Positions 32,502-41,556 of a stretch of 64,000 bases of DNA are shown one piece after another. Origin of the DNA: SFWF01 sp045537915 (GTDB lineage: Bacteria; Bacillota; Clostridia; Oscillospirales; Acutalibacteraceae). The notes beneath the pieces were generated by a model that made no database searches, had not been told where the DNA came from, and worked only from the letters and a program-made list of their open reading frames with translations. The translations under genes were made by a program, and so were the position numbers. Numbering within the stretch: the stretch's first letter is position 1; the number at the start of each line of letters is the position of its first letter. The stretch lies in contig JAZSQK010000065.1 in NCBI GenBank assembly GCA_045537915.1, positions 1 to 64,000 on the forward strand. The letters run 5' to 3'.

Positions 32502-32945
32502 TTAATCTTTTCTTTTTAAGATGCTTTTGATTTTGTTTTTGATTCTTTGGCGTGATATATAGGCTACCCGTTTTTTTACATATTTGATATATTCGGGATT
32601 ATCCAAAGGAACAAATTTATTTTCACGGTACAGACCGACGACCTTTGCGAGAAGCTGTTCCTCCTTTATCCCCCTTTCATACCAGAACTGTCCATCGCCG
32701 CACATTATGTATCCGTCATCGTTCTTTCCGACCATTCTGTGCAACACAAAGTTGCCGTCATCTCTGCGGTAAAGCAATATATCATATTTTTTCACATCCG
32801 CCACCTTAGAAAAAACAACCGAGTCCTTGCCCTGCCTTATTAGCGGGAGCATACTTATGCCTTTAGGATAAAAACGGAAACATCCTCCGTTCTTTATCCC
32901 CTCTTCTATTAAGGGAAAAATGTCTTTCATTAAAAATTCATCCAT
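32502..32945 (-). CDS. S24/S26-family peptidase-like protein
   Basis: A 147-residue protein with a peptidase S26-like core: FRFYPKGISMLPLIRQGKD (about residues 23-41) supplies the candidate catalytic Ser, and YDILLYRRDDGNFVLHRMVG (about 54-73) has His where bacterial signal peptidase I has Lys. CGDGQFWYERGI is the third conserved block. A Ser-His arrangement is found in the SipW/Sec11 branch. No membrane anchor precedes the domain; the C-terminus is strongly basic. It has its own terminator. The substrate is unknown, and regulatory S24-like activity is an alternative. Confidence 0.78.
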   Translation of the reverse strand: MDEFLMKDIFPLIEEGIKNGGCFRFYPKGISMLPLIRQGKDSVVFSKVADVKKYDILLYRRDDGNFVLHRMVGKNDDGYIMCGDGQFWYERGIKEEQLLAKVVGLYRENKFVPLDNPEYIKYVKKRVAYISRQRIKNKIKSILKRKD

Positions 32946-33025
32946 ATTTTAAACCTCAATAATCATTATATTTATATAATAATACAAAATTTTAAAAAAA
33001 TATATAAAAATTTTCAAATTTGTGA

Positions 33026-33031
33026 TACAAT
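33026..33031 (+). promoter_or_regulatory. Possible -10 of the DUF815 gene promoter
   Basis: Extended -10 TGATACAAT ending at 33031, 35 bp before the start; no good -35 at the right distance. Confidence 0.4.
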
Positions 33032-33065
33032 ATGAAATCATAAAAGAATTTAAAGGATTGATTAT

Positions 33066-34262
33066 ATGTATTTGTACGGAAAAAGTTGCGATTACGAGCT
33101 TTTGAAAGTTATAGAGGGAGATTTTTCAAAGCTTGATAAGCTTTTAAATTTTGCTGAGCAGCACTCGCTTTGCGGAAATCTTCCAAGGCTCTATATCGCA
33201 TATTTAATAATGATGGACGAAAACCCTTTTTCCCTCTCTCTTGAAAGGAACGATGGCAAAGGAAGTTCTGAGTTTTTTGCAAAAAAAGACCTTGAAGAGC
33301 TGCAAGATCTATTCTTTACAACACCTTCTCAAAAAGAGTTTTCTCCCCTTCTTAATTATTCTCCCATAAACTGTTGCGCAAGTAACGAGGATGCAAGAAA
33401 GGGTAAACTTATTACAAAATTTGCAGACGAGTTGTCAAGCACCTGTAATTTTGATGAATTTTATAATACCATTAAAGCTTTTTATAAAAACTACGGCGTA
33501 GGATTTTTTGGAATGAACAAGGCTTTTTATATGAAGGATGACGGAACTATTGTTCCTGTATCTCATATTAAAGACGCCTCCTTTGACCGCATAAAAGGCT
33601 ATGAAGGCCAGAAGCAAAAGCTGATAATCAATACCGACGCATTTGTTAATGCAGACGGCGGTAACAATGTTCTTCTCTATGGCGACAGCGGCACGGGAAA
33701 ATCTACAAGCATCAAGGCCGTTCTTAATATGTTTTACGAAAAAGGCCTTCGTATGATACAGATTCAAAAGCATCAATTTGTACATTTAAGCGCCCTTTCT
33801 GAAACTCTTAAAACCAGAAACTATAAATTTGTTTTATATATGGACGACCTTTCGTTTGAAGATTTTGAAATAGAATACAAGTATCTTAAGGCGGCTATTG
33901 AGGGTGGCTTACAGGAAAAGCCCGAAAATGTACTTATATATGCTACTTCAAACCGCAGACATATTATCAAGGAAACCTTTGCCGACCGTGAGGGTGGCGG
34001 AGATGTCCACAGAAACGAATCCATTCAGGAGAAGATTTCTCTTTCAGAGCGTTTCGGTCTTATGATATACTATCCCAAGCCGACACAGCAGGAGTTCTTT
34101 GACATGACCCTCTATCTTGCCGAGCGTGAAGGTTTGGAGCTTGAAGAGGAGATAATCGTTGCCGAAGCTCGAAAATGGGGAGTTTCACACGGTGGTCTTT
34201 CGGGAAGAACCGCAGAGCAGTTTATTGCCTATCTCAAGGCAAACATAAATAAGGAACAGTAA
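33066..34262 (+). CDS. DUF815-family AAA+ ATPase
   Basis: A 398-residue AAA+ protein of the DUF815 family. Walker A is YGDSGTGKSTSIKAVL (about residues 204-219), Walker B FVLYMDDLSFEDFE, and a sensor-like TSNRRHIIKETFADRE follows. The N-terminal 175 residues are helical and family-specific, ending in IKGYEGQKQKL. The role of the family is unknown. AAAGGATTG precedes the ATG. It is a single gene between divergent and convergent neighbours, so context gives no clue to function. Confidence 0.9.
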   Translation: MYLYGKSCDYELLKVIEGDFSKLDKLLNFAEQHSLCGNLPRLYIAYLIMMDENPFSLSLERNDGKGSSEFFAKKDLEELQDLFFTTPSQKEFSPLLNYSPINCCASNEDARKGKLITKFADELSSTCNFDEFYNTIKAFYKNYGVGFFGMNKAFYMKDDGTIVPVSHIKDASFDRIKGYEGQKQKLIINTDAFVNADGGNNVLLYGDSGTGKSTSIKAVLNMFYEKGLRMIQIQKHQFVHLSALSETLKTRNYKFVLYMDDLSFEDFEIEYKYLKAAIEGGLQEKPENVLIYATSNRRHIIKETFADREGGGDVHRNESIQEKISLSERFGLMIYYPKPTQQEFFDMTLYLAEREGLELEEEIIVAEARKWGVSHGGLSGRTAEQFIAYLKANINKEQ

Positions 34263-34268
34263 AAAACA

Positions 34269-34292
34269 AAAACCGTACGTCTGTACGGTTTT
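34269..34292. terminator. Bidirectional terminator
   Basis: Stem AAAACCGTAC / GTACGGTTTT with loop GTCT, between the DUF815 gene and the convergent LCP gene. Confidence 0.88.
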
Positions 34293-34305
34293 TTACTTTT
34301 TAGTT

Positions 34306-35670
34306 TTAAGCAGCCTCACTGGTCGTTGTATCGTTTTGGGAGGAGCTTGTTGTCTGGTCGGTCTGGTCTTCTTCGCTCTCTTGCGATTCGGAAGAATTTA
34401 CCTCGCCCAAGAGACCGTCACTGCTTGTTCCCTCACTTGAGGATACATCACTTCCTGTATCCTCACTGCTGGTGCCGCTTACATCTTCACTGGTTGTATT
34501 ACCTGTTTGGGAGGATGTCTGTGTCGTAGAATCGGTTGTGTTTGTGCTCGGGCTTATCGTCGGTCCGGTATACCAACCCTTACGCACTATCTCATGGGTA
34601 TCAAGATAGGTTTCCTGATCAATATCGTCGTAGATATAGGCGTAGATAATATCCTTTGCGAACTCAAGGTTAAAATATACTGCCGATCCTACCCCTTGTA
34701 TAGAGGGCGCAGTAATTACATAATCCGTCTGCGGAACTCTGGTCTGGCTAAAGGTAATCTTTTTGGACAGAACACTTGAAAGCTTCAAAATCTCATTATA
34801 TGAGAGAGATGTTTCCACATAAGGCAATATTGTCTTAATAAGCTTTGGATATTGGGATACGCTCATAGAAAGAGCCTTGTTGAGCAGTTTCTCCATTACA
34901 ACACGCTGACGGTCGGTACGGCCATAGTCATTAGCAACTCCTTCGGCAGTTGCTACAGATCTGATTCTCGCCCAACCAACAACCTGAATTCCCGACAAGG
35001 TCTGCAAGCCCGCCTCTTTAACCAGAGGAGGATTTTTAAGTCCTAAATATAATGCCTGTTCCCTGATTGCATCATTGAGAGCATTATGGGTGTTCAATTC
35101 CTTCTGCTGAACATCTATCTCAAGGCCGCCCACTGCGTCTATAATGTCAGCCATTCCGTAGAAGTTGACCGTCGCATATTCCTTTATATCAAGGCCAAAA
35201 TTCTTATTTATGGTTTTAATTGCCAAGGCAGGTCCGCCTAAATTATAAGCGGCATTTATTTTATTATACATAGTGCCCTTATCTCTCGGTATTTCAACCA
35301 AACTATCCCTCATAAGAGAGATGAGTTTAATCTTTCCCGAATCGGTATTGACAGATAAAATCATAATCGAATCCGAAAGGCCTTTAAAAGAATCCGTATC
35401 TCTCGAATCAATTCCAAAAAGCGCTATGTTAATAATACCTTCTGATATAGGCGTTATCTGGGCAATATCATCATCTTTATCAATATCAGAATTATGTCTG
35501 TAATCAGAGGTCATCCAAATAAAGATGCCTATTACAGTTGCAAGAAGCAACGTAAGGGCTCCTACCACCGATATAAGTACTATCATTAAATTTTTCTGCT
35601 TTTTAGACATCGGTTTCCCGTGCTTCTTTTTGGCATGTCTTGCTTTTTTCTTGCTGGAATATATGTCCAT
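34306..35670 (-). CDS. LytR-CpsA-Psr (LCP) family cell wall protein
   Basis: A 454-residue protein with a basic cytoplasmic tail, one membrane helix (about residues 28-52) and an extracellular LCP domain: NIALFGIDSRDTDSFKGLSD, LISLMRDSLVEIP, YNKINAAYNLGG, DAVGGLEIDV and ARIRSVATAEG with the catalytic arginines. LCP enzymes attach teichoic acids or capsular polymers to peptidoglycan. The last 80 residues are a low-complexity Ser/Thr/Asp/Glu tail, likely extended on the surface. AAAGGAAG precedes the ATG. Its -10 TATAAT is at 35722-35727 on the minus strand with a weak -35. Confidence 0.94.
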   Translation of the reverse strand: MDIYSSKKKARHAKKKHGKPMSKKQKNLMIVLISVVGALTLLLATVIGIFIWMTSDYRHNSDIDKDDDIAQITPISEGIINIALFGIDSRDTDSFKGLSDSIMILSVNTDSGKIKLISLMRDSLVEIPRDKGTMYNKINAAYNLGGPALAIKTINKNFGLDIKEYATVNFYGMADIIDAVGGLEIDVQQKELNTHNALNDAIREQALYLGLKNPPLVKEAGLQTLSGIQVVGWARIRSVATAEGVANDYGRTDRQRVVMEKLLNKALSMSVSQYPKLIKTILPYVETSLSYNEILKLSSVLSKKITFSQTRVPQTDYVITAPSIQGVGSAVYFNLEFAKDIIYAYIYDDIDQETYLDTHEIVRKGWYTGPTISPSTNTTDSTTQTSSQTGNTTSEDVSGTSSEDTGSDVSSSEGTSSDGLLGEVNSSESQESEEDQTDQTTSSSQNDTTTSEAA

Positions 35671-35779
35671 TTTCAGCTTCCTTTGCTAAACTTTTCTTAA
35701 TATTTAAAAAACTCAAAAAGTATTATACACCTTTTACTGAAAATTTTAAAGAGTTATTTTGTAAAACTTTGTTGAAAAA

Positions 35780-36610
35780 TCAACCATTTATGAGTTTATA
35801 TATTTCATTCTTTTTAAGACCTGTGTCGGCAGCCGCCATTTTAGCGGCAAGAGAAGCCGAGTTTCCGTCTTTCATATAGCCTTTTGCAATATCGACCGCC
35901 TGTGTCAGAGTAAACTCCTTTTCATTATCCTTGTTTTCGAAGCCCGAAACAATAATGACGAACTCACCCTTAGGCGTTTTTTCCTCGTTATATATCTCGG
36001 GAACCTGTCCTAAAGAGGTGTGAATAACCTCCTCGTGAAGCTTGGTCAGCTCTCTGACAAGGGCTATTTTTCTATCCCCGAAATATTCATACATATCCTT
36101 AAGGGTTGCAATAAGTTTATGGGGAGCCTCATAAAACACCATCGTTCTGGTTTCGTTTTTAAGTTCCTCAAGGTGCGCCCTTCTGTTTGGCTTATTAACC
36201 GACAAGAAGCCCTCAAAGCAAAATCTTCCCGTCTTCATTCCCGACAGGGCTAAAGCCGTTGTAAGTGCGCTCGGTCCGGGAACCGTTTCGACCTCTATAG
36301 AGTTTTCGTGACAAGCCCGAACCAGTTCTTCGCCAGGATCGGATATCGCAGGCATACCGGCATCCGAAACAAGAGCGCAGTTTTCCCCTGCCGCTATTCT
36401 TTCGATTATATCGTTTCCCCTGTCCTTTTTATTATGTTCATAATAGGATATCATAGGCTTTTTTATCCCAAAGTGATTAAGAAGCTTTACGGTAACTCTG
36501 GTATCCTCTGCCGCTATAAAATCAACCGTCTGTAAGGTTTCGACTGCCCTCGGCGAAAAATCTCCCAGATTGCCTATAGGTGTTCCGACAATGTACAGCT
36601 TTCCCGACAT
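35780..36610 (-). CDS. rsmI: 16S rRNA 2'-O-ribose C1402 methyltransferase RsmI
   Basis: A 276-residue tetrapyrrole-methylase-fold enzyme. LYIVGTPIGNLGDFSPRA at the N-terminus, DFIAAEDTRVT, LVSDAGMPAISDPGEELV and VPGPSALTTALALSG (about residues 109-123) are RsmI hallmarks. It methylates the ribose of C1402 in the ribosomal decoding centre. AAGGAGGG precedes the ATG, which overlaps the trmN6 stop by one base. It is the last gene of the cysE operon. Confidence 0.95.
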   Translation of the reverse strand: MSGKLYIVGTPIGNLGDFSPRAVETLQTVDFIAAEDTRVTVKLLNHFGIKKPMISYYEHNKKDRGNDIIERIAAGENCALVSDAGMPAISDPGEELVRACHENSIEVETVPGPSALTTALALSGMKTGRFCFEGFLSVNKPNRRAHLEELKNETRTMVFYEAPHKLIATLKDMYEYFGDRKIALVRELTKLHEEVIHTSLGQVPEIYNEEKTPKGEFVIIVSGFENKDNEKEFTLTQAVDIAKGYMKDGNSASLAAKMAAADTGLKKNEIYKLING

Positions 36611-37347
36611 TATAAATGTCCCTCCTTATAAGGTCCGTAAATCCTCAGCATTTCATCAGAATAATCGTTATCGTTATAGACAAACAGGCTCGGCATTGCC
36701 CTCATTCCCGCCTTGCCGTCTCTTCTGCCCTCAACCAGCACAAGCCAAGGCTCAAACCCCTGTCTTTTTGAAACAAATCTTACGGTTTTAGGCTCGGTTG
36801 AATATTTTCTCATAAGACAGATTATGTCGGCAAGACGTTCAGGCCTTTGACAAATACAAAGTCTGCCCGAGGAGCGCAAAAGCTTAGATGCCGTGCTTAT
36901 AACATCCTCAAGGGTACAGGCGGTTTCGTGCCGCGCTACCTTGTCGGTCTTGCTTTGGCTTATTATCCCCGCGTTTTCTGCTTTATATGGTGGATTACAG
37001 GTGACAAGGTCGTATTCTCCAAAGGGAAGAACGCCCTTCAGATTTTTAAGGTCACAGTGATATACCGACATTCTGCCGTCAAAACAAAGGTCGGCAGTTG
37101 CCCTTGCCAGAGCAACCGCCTCTTCGCTTATTTCCACCGCATCCGAATGACAGGCAATATCATCACGCAAAAGCAGAGCCGAAATTATACCGCATCCGGC
37201 GCCTAAATCACAGTGCTTTTTTACCTTTTTTTGCGAAGCAAAATCAGAAAGGATTACCGCATCGGTTCCAAAAGTATGATTATCACTGACATTTATATAA
37301 ATGCCCTTTCCGAGCGGCTCCTGTTTTATGGTCATATTCTGGTCCAT
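36610..37347 (-). CDS. tRNA1(Val) adenine-37 N6-methyltransferase-like protein (YabB/TrmN6)
   Basis: A 245-residue SAM-dependent methyltransferase. DLGAGCGIISALLL (about residues 47-60) is the SAM-binding motif I, and VTCNPPY (about 115-121) the N6-adenine catalytic motif. HTFGTDAVIL upstream is typical of the TrmN6/YabB group. In Bacillus yabB and rsmI are also neighbours. The ATG at 37347 lies within the end of cysS; a second in-frame ATG at 37335 is also possible. Confidence 0.9.
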   Translation of the reverse strand: MDQNMTIKQEPLGKGIYINVSDNHTFGTDAVILSDFASQKKVKKHCDLGAGCGIISALLLRDDIACHSDAVEISEEAVALARATADLCFDGRMSVYHCDLKNLKGVLPFGEYDLVTCNPPYKAENAGIISQSKTDKVARHETACTLEDVISTASKLLRSSGRLCICQRPERLADIICLMRKYSTEPKTVRFVSKRQGFEPWLVLVEGRRDGKAGMRAMPSLFVYNDNDYSDEMLRIYGPYKEGHL

Positions 37348-38720
37348 TTAACACCCTGTGGGGTATCCTCAAGTTGAATACCCATATCCTTTAGCTTATC
37401 TCTGATAGCGTCAGCCGTTTTAAAGTCTTTAGCCTTTCTTGCGGCAGTTCTCTTCTCAATAAGAGCCTCTACCTCGCTGTCAAGATCATCACTCTTTCGG
37501 TTGTAGACAAGGCCAAGTACCCATACAAACTCATCAAAGGTCTTTATAGCCGCTTCGACCGCAGTCTTTGAGGGGTTTGCCGCAACCATAGTGTTTATTT
37601 CTCTGACGAGCTGGAAGAGAACACCGATAGCATCGGCAGTATTGAGGTCATCCTCCATTGCTTTTATAAACTCATCGGTATACTTTGAAAGGAATTCAGG
37701 TGCTTCTCCCTCTCCCGTTGCGTTTTTAAGAGCAAAATCAAGATTGTCACGACATGTATAAAGGCGCTCGAGAGCATTCTTCGCCTGTTCGATAATATCG
37801 GTCGAATAGTTTATCGGGCTTCTGTAATGAGAGGATATAAGCAGGAATCTTATAGGCTCATAGCCGTAATGGTCGGCAACCTCACGAACGGTAAAGAAGT
37901 TGCCGAGTGATTTTGACATCTTTCGGTTGTCAACATTGATATATCCGTTGTGCATCCAGTAATTCGCAAAAGAGCAGCCGTTTGCGCACTCACTTTGCGC
38001 AATTTCATTCTCGTGATGAGGGAATATAAGATCTTGACCGCCGCAGTGAATGTCTATCGTTTTACCGAGGAATCTCTCTGCCATAGCAGAGCACTCAATA
38101 TGCCAACCCGGTCTTCCCTCTCCCCAGGGCGACTCCCAGTAAGGCTCACCCGGCTTTGCCCCCTTCCAAAGACAAAAGTCCATCGGGTCTTCCTTGACCT
38201 CGGCGCCGCCATCTACACGGTTACTTGCACCTGCGGCAAGATCATCAAGAGGCTGATGTGAAAGCTTTCCGTACTCGTTAAACTTCTTAGCTCTGAAATA
38301 GACATCTCCGCCCGATTCGTAAGCAAAGCCTTTTTCTATAAGGGCGGATATAATACCCTGAATAGCGTCTATATTTTCGGTTGCTCTGGGGTGAACTGTA
38401 GCCTTTCTGACATTGAGCCCCGAAGCGTCGGTCCAGAACTCCTCAATATATCTTTCGGCAACCTCGGGTACGGTAATTCCCTCCTCGTTTGCCTTTTTGA
38501 TAAGCTTATCGTCAATATCGGTAAAGTTCTGAACAAAATTTACCGTAAGGCCTCTCCACTCAAGAAAGCGCCTGAGAACATCGAAAACGCAAAGCGGTCT
38601 TGCATTTCCAATATGAATATAATTATATACCGTAGGACCGCAAGCATAAATATTGACGGTCTTTTCCCTGATGGTTACAAGTTCTTGCTTTTCTCTTGTA
38701 AGTGTGTTATAGATTTTCAT
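37332..38720 (-). CDS. cysS: Cysteinyl-tRNA synthetase
   Basis: A 462-residue class Ia synthetase that charges tRNA-Cys. HIGH is in YNYIHIGNARPL (about residues 34-45) with the zinc ligand Cys in YACGPTVY; the second zinc site is HIECSAMAERFLG and HHENEIAQSE; KMSKS is RKMSKSLGNF (about 266-275). It overlaps the cysE end by 14 nt, and AGAGGTAG serves as SD. Expression is under the upstream cysteine T-box. Confidence 0.97.
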   Translation of the reverse strand: MKIYNTLTREKQELVTIREKTVNIYACGPTVYNYIHIGNARPLCVFDVLRRFLEWRGLTVNFVQNFTDIDDKLIKKANEEGITVPEVAERYIEEFWTDASGLNVRKATVHPRATENIDAIQGIISALIEKGFAYESGGDVYFRAKKFNEYGKLSHQPLDDLAAGASNRVDGGAEVKEDPMDFCLWKGAKPGEPYWESPWGEGRPGWHIECSAMAERFLGKTIDIHCGGQDLIFPHHENEIAQSECANGCSFANYWMHNGYINVDNRKMSKSLGNFFTVREVADHYGYEPIRFLLISSHYRSPINYSTDIIEQAKNALERLYTCRDNLDFALKNATGEGEAPEFLSKYTDEFIKAMEDDLNTADAIGVLFQLVREINTMVAANPSKTAVEAAIKTFDEFVWVLGLVYNRKSDDLDSEVEALIEKRTAARKAKDFKTADAIRDKLKDMGIQLEDTPQGVKWTRI

Positions 38721-39360
38721 TTTTTTCTACCTCTAATCTCTTTACTGTATTGCGAAGATTCTCAATTTCTTCCTCTAACTGCGCAAACCTCTGTGCAACA
38801 GGGTCAGGTATGTGTATTTGGTCGAGTGGGGTGTATTTTTCTCCGTTGAGTCTGACAACCCTTGCAGGAACGCCGACAACCGTGGCGCCCTCAGGCACCT
38901 CCTCAAGCACTACTGCGCCTGCCGCTATTCGAGAATTATCTCCAACCTTAAAGGGTCCAAGCACCTTTGCGCCCGAGCTTATCATAACATTATTACCAAT
39001 GGTCGGATGTCGTTTGCCGACATCCTTACCCGTTCCTCCGAGGGTAACCCCCTGATATATAAGAACATCATCGCCTATTTCGGTGGTTTCTCCGATAACC
39101 ACCCCTGTACCGTGGTCAATAACAAGCCTTCGACCTATGGTAGCTCCGGGATGGATTTCAATTCCTGTCATTCTTACAGCCTTTTGGGATATAAAACGGG
39201 CAATAAAATATAGCTTGTGCTTATAGAAAAAATGCGCTCTTCTGTACATTCTTATAGCACGAACACCGGGATAAAGGAAAAAAACCTCAAAAAAATTCCG
39301 TGCCGCAGGGTCTCGGTCCTTGACCGCCTTGACATCCTCAAGCATCCTCTTAAAAAACAT
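38707..39360 (-). CDS. cysE: Serine O-acetyltransferase
   Basis: A 217-residue enzyme that makes O-acetylserine, the carbon skeleton for cysteine. The left-handed beta-helix hexapeptide repeats begin at GIEIHPGATIGRRLVIDHG (about residues 62-80), with the active His in this segment, and end at AAGAVVLEEVPEGATVVGVPAR. A short C-terminal coiled segment follows. GGAGG precedes the ATG at 39360; a longer frame would extend into the T-box terminator. It is the first gene under the T-box. Confidence 0.95.
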   Translation of the reverse strand: MFFKRMLEDVKAVKDRDPAARNFFEVFFLYPGVRAIRMYRRAHFFYKHKLYFIARFISQKAVRMTGIEIHPGATIGRRLVIDHGTGVVIGETTEIGDDVLIYQGVTLGGTGKDVGKRHPTIGNNVMISSGAKVLGPFKVGDNSRIAAGAVVLEEVPEGATVVGVPARVVRLNGEKYTPLDQIHIPDPVAQRFAQLEEEIENLRNTVKRLEVEKNENL

Positions 39361-39378
39361 AACAGCCTCCAAAAACTT

Positions 39379-39600
39379 AAAAAATAAAGCCTCCGACGGC
39401 GCAAAGCCATCGGAGGCGGTAAAACCACGGTTCCACTCCGGTTTATAACTCAAAAGCCTGTAACGCAGCCTACACGCATCAGAGATACTCCTGTTTCCCC
39501 CCGATGTGCCAACGGGCGCACTTCACAAAAAACTCTTACCAAAGGCTCTTTCAGCCGACGAAGCCTTCTCTCTGCGGAAAAATTTAATGCTACTCTTCCC
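39379..39600 (-). promoter_or_regulatory. T-box riboswitch, cysteine-specific
   Basis: Minus strand: the T-box sequence GGAGTGGAACCGTGG is at 39425-39439. After it, a 12-bp terminator stem (39389-39417, GCCTCCGACGGC with its complement on the plus strand, one G-U) is followed by TTTATTTTTT. Stem I lies upstream with an AGAGAG motif and an apical GGCTGAAAGAGCC. The codon TGC at 39518-39520, in GTGAAGTGCGCCC, is the likely specifier, matching cysE-cysS. Uncharged tRNA-Cys would favour read-through. Confidence 0.92.
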
Positions 39601-39625
39601 ATTCATTGCATCAATATCTATATAC

Positions 39626-39653
39626 ATTATATTTATTTTTTCGGTTTTGTCTA
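39626..39653 (-). promoter_or_regulatory. Promoter of the T-box/cysE operon
   Basis: Minus strand -35 TAGACA (39648-39653), 16-bp spacer, -10 TATAAT (39626-39631), just past the pgsA stop. Confidence 0.72.
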
Positions 39654-39656
39654 CTT

Positions 39657-40232
39657 TTATTTTGAAGAATCAACAAAGTCCTTGTTGTCGATGAGATAAA
39701 TAGCACCCGAAATAACGCACAGCACCGCTGATATCCACAATAAAACAGTTGTTGCGATACTAAGTATATTGTTAACAACGGGGAAATTAAAAAGCTCACC
39801 AAACTGCTTTGCAGCCATCGCAAAAATTATAGCAACCATCTGCGAAACTGTTTTTAGTTTGCCCCAGATATTAGCCGCTATAACCTTTCCGCCCGAGGAA
39901 ACTGCAACAAGTCTTAAGGAGGATACCAAAAACTCTCTGAAAAGAACTATAAAGGTTATCCAGACCGTTCCCTTTCCTATATTTAATGCCATAAAGCCTA
40001 AAAGCGCCGAGGTTGTGAGCATTTTATCTGCAAGAGGGTCGAGGAATTTGCCAAAATTGGTAACTATACCCTCTTTTCTGGCAATCTTTCCGTCAAGATA
40101 GTCGGTATATGATGCTACGCTGAAAACCACCAGAGCCGCAAGATAATGAAAATCAAAATCTAGCAACAGTAAAGCCAAAAAAATAGGTGTTAGAATAATT
40201 CTTACTATGGTTAATTTATTTGGAACATTCAT
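39657..40232 (-). CDS. pgsA: CDP-diacylglycerol--glycerol-3-phosphate 3-phosphatidyltransferase
   Basis: A 191-residue membrane enzyme that makes phosphatidylglycerophosphate for phospholipid synthesis. The CDP-alcohol phosphatidyltransferase motif is DYLDGKIARKEG then GKFLDPLADK (about residues 43-70). Four or more membrane segments are seen. AGGAG precedes the ATG, and the start overlaps the rimO end by 17 nt. It is the last gene of the long minus-strand operon. Confidence 0.94.
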   Translation of the reverse strand: MNVPNKLTIVRIILTPIFLALLLLDFDFHYLAALVVFSVASYTDYLDGKIARKEGIVTNFGKFLDPLADKMLTTSALLGFMALNIGKGTVWITFIVLFREFLVSSLRLVAVSSGGKVIAANIWGKLKTVSQMVAIIFAMAAKQFGELFNFPVVNNILSIATTVLLWISAVLCVISGAIYLIDNKDFVDSSK

Positions 40233-41556
40233 CCGTCTTTTCTCCTAACAAATCATATTCCAGACAATCATTTATCTGAACAAAGACATAATCTCCGATT
40301 ACAAGAGGAGTGTCCGAGCTGAAGAACACCTTACCGTCGACCTCGGGCGCATCGGCTGTGCTTCTGCCGAAATAACACTTAATATAGTCGTCCCAACCCT
40401 CGATTAAGACCTCAACCGTCTGACCGATTTTTTCTTGATTTTTATCATTCGTTATACTAAGCTGCTCCTCCATTATAAGCTCCATACGGTCATACTTTGT
40501 CTGCTCTTCAACCTGATCGGCAAATTCGGCAGCTAAAGTTCCCTCTTCAGCGGAATAAGCAAAGCAGCCCAAACGGTCAAACTTCATATCTTTTACAAAC
40601 TGATGCAGCTCACAAAACTCTTCTTCGGTTTCTCCTGGAAAACCTGTAATAAGGGTTGTTCTGATTGTAACATCAGGAATTTTATTTCTTATTTTCAGTA
40701 TTAAACTCTCAAGTTCTTTACTGTCAGAACGGCGGTTCATACTTTTCAGTATTTTGCCGTTTACGTGCTGGATCGGAATATCCAGATATTTAACAAGCTT
40801 TTTCTCACTTGCTATTGTATCAAGCAGTTCGTCTGTTATTCGGTCGGGATATGTATAAAGTGTTCTTATCCAATGGAGTCCCTCTATCTCGCAAAGCGCC
40901 CGTAACAGCTCGGGCAGTTTTGAGTGCCCGTAAATATCCTCGCCGTATGCAGTTGTGTCCTGAGCGACGACAATAAGCTCAGTAACTCCATTTTCTGCCA
41001 GCCCCTTTGCTTCCTTTATAATATCCTCGATTTTTCTGCTTCTGAGTTTCCCACGTATTTTAGGAATAGCGCAGTATGTACAACAGTTGTTACAGCCGTC
41101 AGAAATCTTGATATAAGCAGAGAAGGGATACCCACCAAGAATTCGCTCTGCATTTAAATCAAGGTCTTCCTTTGGTCCGTATGAATTTTTTACATTTCCT
41201 TCGATTGCACCCCTTGTAAGCTCGGCAATCTTAGAATTGCTTCCGATTCCAACAACTAAATCTACCTCGGGAATTTCTTCGGTAATATCATCCTTGTAGC
41301 GCTCTGCAAGACAGCCCGTTACTATTAAAGCCTTAAGCTTTCCCTGTTCTTTATATGCGGCACATTCAAGTATATTTTCGATTGCTTCCTTTTTTGCATC
41401 CTCGATAAAGCCGCAGGTGTTTATAATTATTGCGTCGGCCTCCGACTCCTCGTCCGACAACTCAAACCCGTCATTTTTAAGCGCCGCTAAAATCATCTCG
41501 GCATCGACCTGATTTTTCGGGCATCCGAGTGAAACTACGCTAACCTTGTACGCCAT
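40216..41556 (-). CDS. rimO: Ribosomal protein S12 methylthiotransferase RimO
   Basis: A 446-residue radical SAM methylthiotransferase. VVSLGCPKNQVDAE opens the UPF0004 domain, whose other Cys are in IINTCGFIEDAKKEA and VTGCLAERY; the radical SAM motif is ISDGCNNCCTYCAIP (about residues 146-160); a TRAM domain ends the protein. It adds a methylthio group to an aspartate of S12. The ATG at 41556 overlaps the recX stop (TAATG); a TTG 15 bases upstream is less likely. Confidence 0.95.
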   Translation of the reverse strand: MAYKVSVVSLGCPKNQVDAEMILAALKNDGFELSDEESEADAIIINTCGFIEDAKKEAIENILECAAYKEQGKLKALIVTGCLAERYKDDITEEIPEVDLVVGIGSNSKIAELTRGAIEGNVKNSYGPKEDLDLNAERILGGYPFSAYIKISDGCNNCCTYCAIPKIRGKLRSRKIEDIIKEAKGLAENGVTELIVVAQDTTAYGEDIYGHSKLPELLRALCEIEGLHWIRTLYTYPDRITDELLDTIASEKKLVKYLDIPIQHVNGKILKSMNRRSDSKELESLILKIRNKIPDVTIRTTLITGFPGETEEEFCELHQFVKDMKFDRLGCFAYSAEEGTLAAEFADQVEEQTKYDRMELIMEEQLSITNDKNQEKIGQTVEVLIEGWDDYIKCYFGRSTADAPEVDGKVFFSSDTPLVIGDYVFVQINDCLEYDLLGEKTDECSK

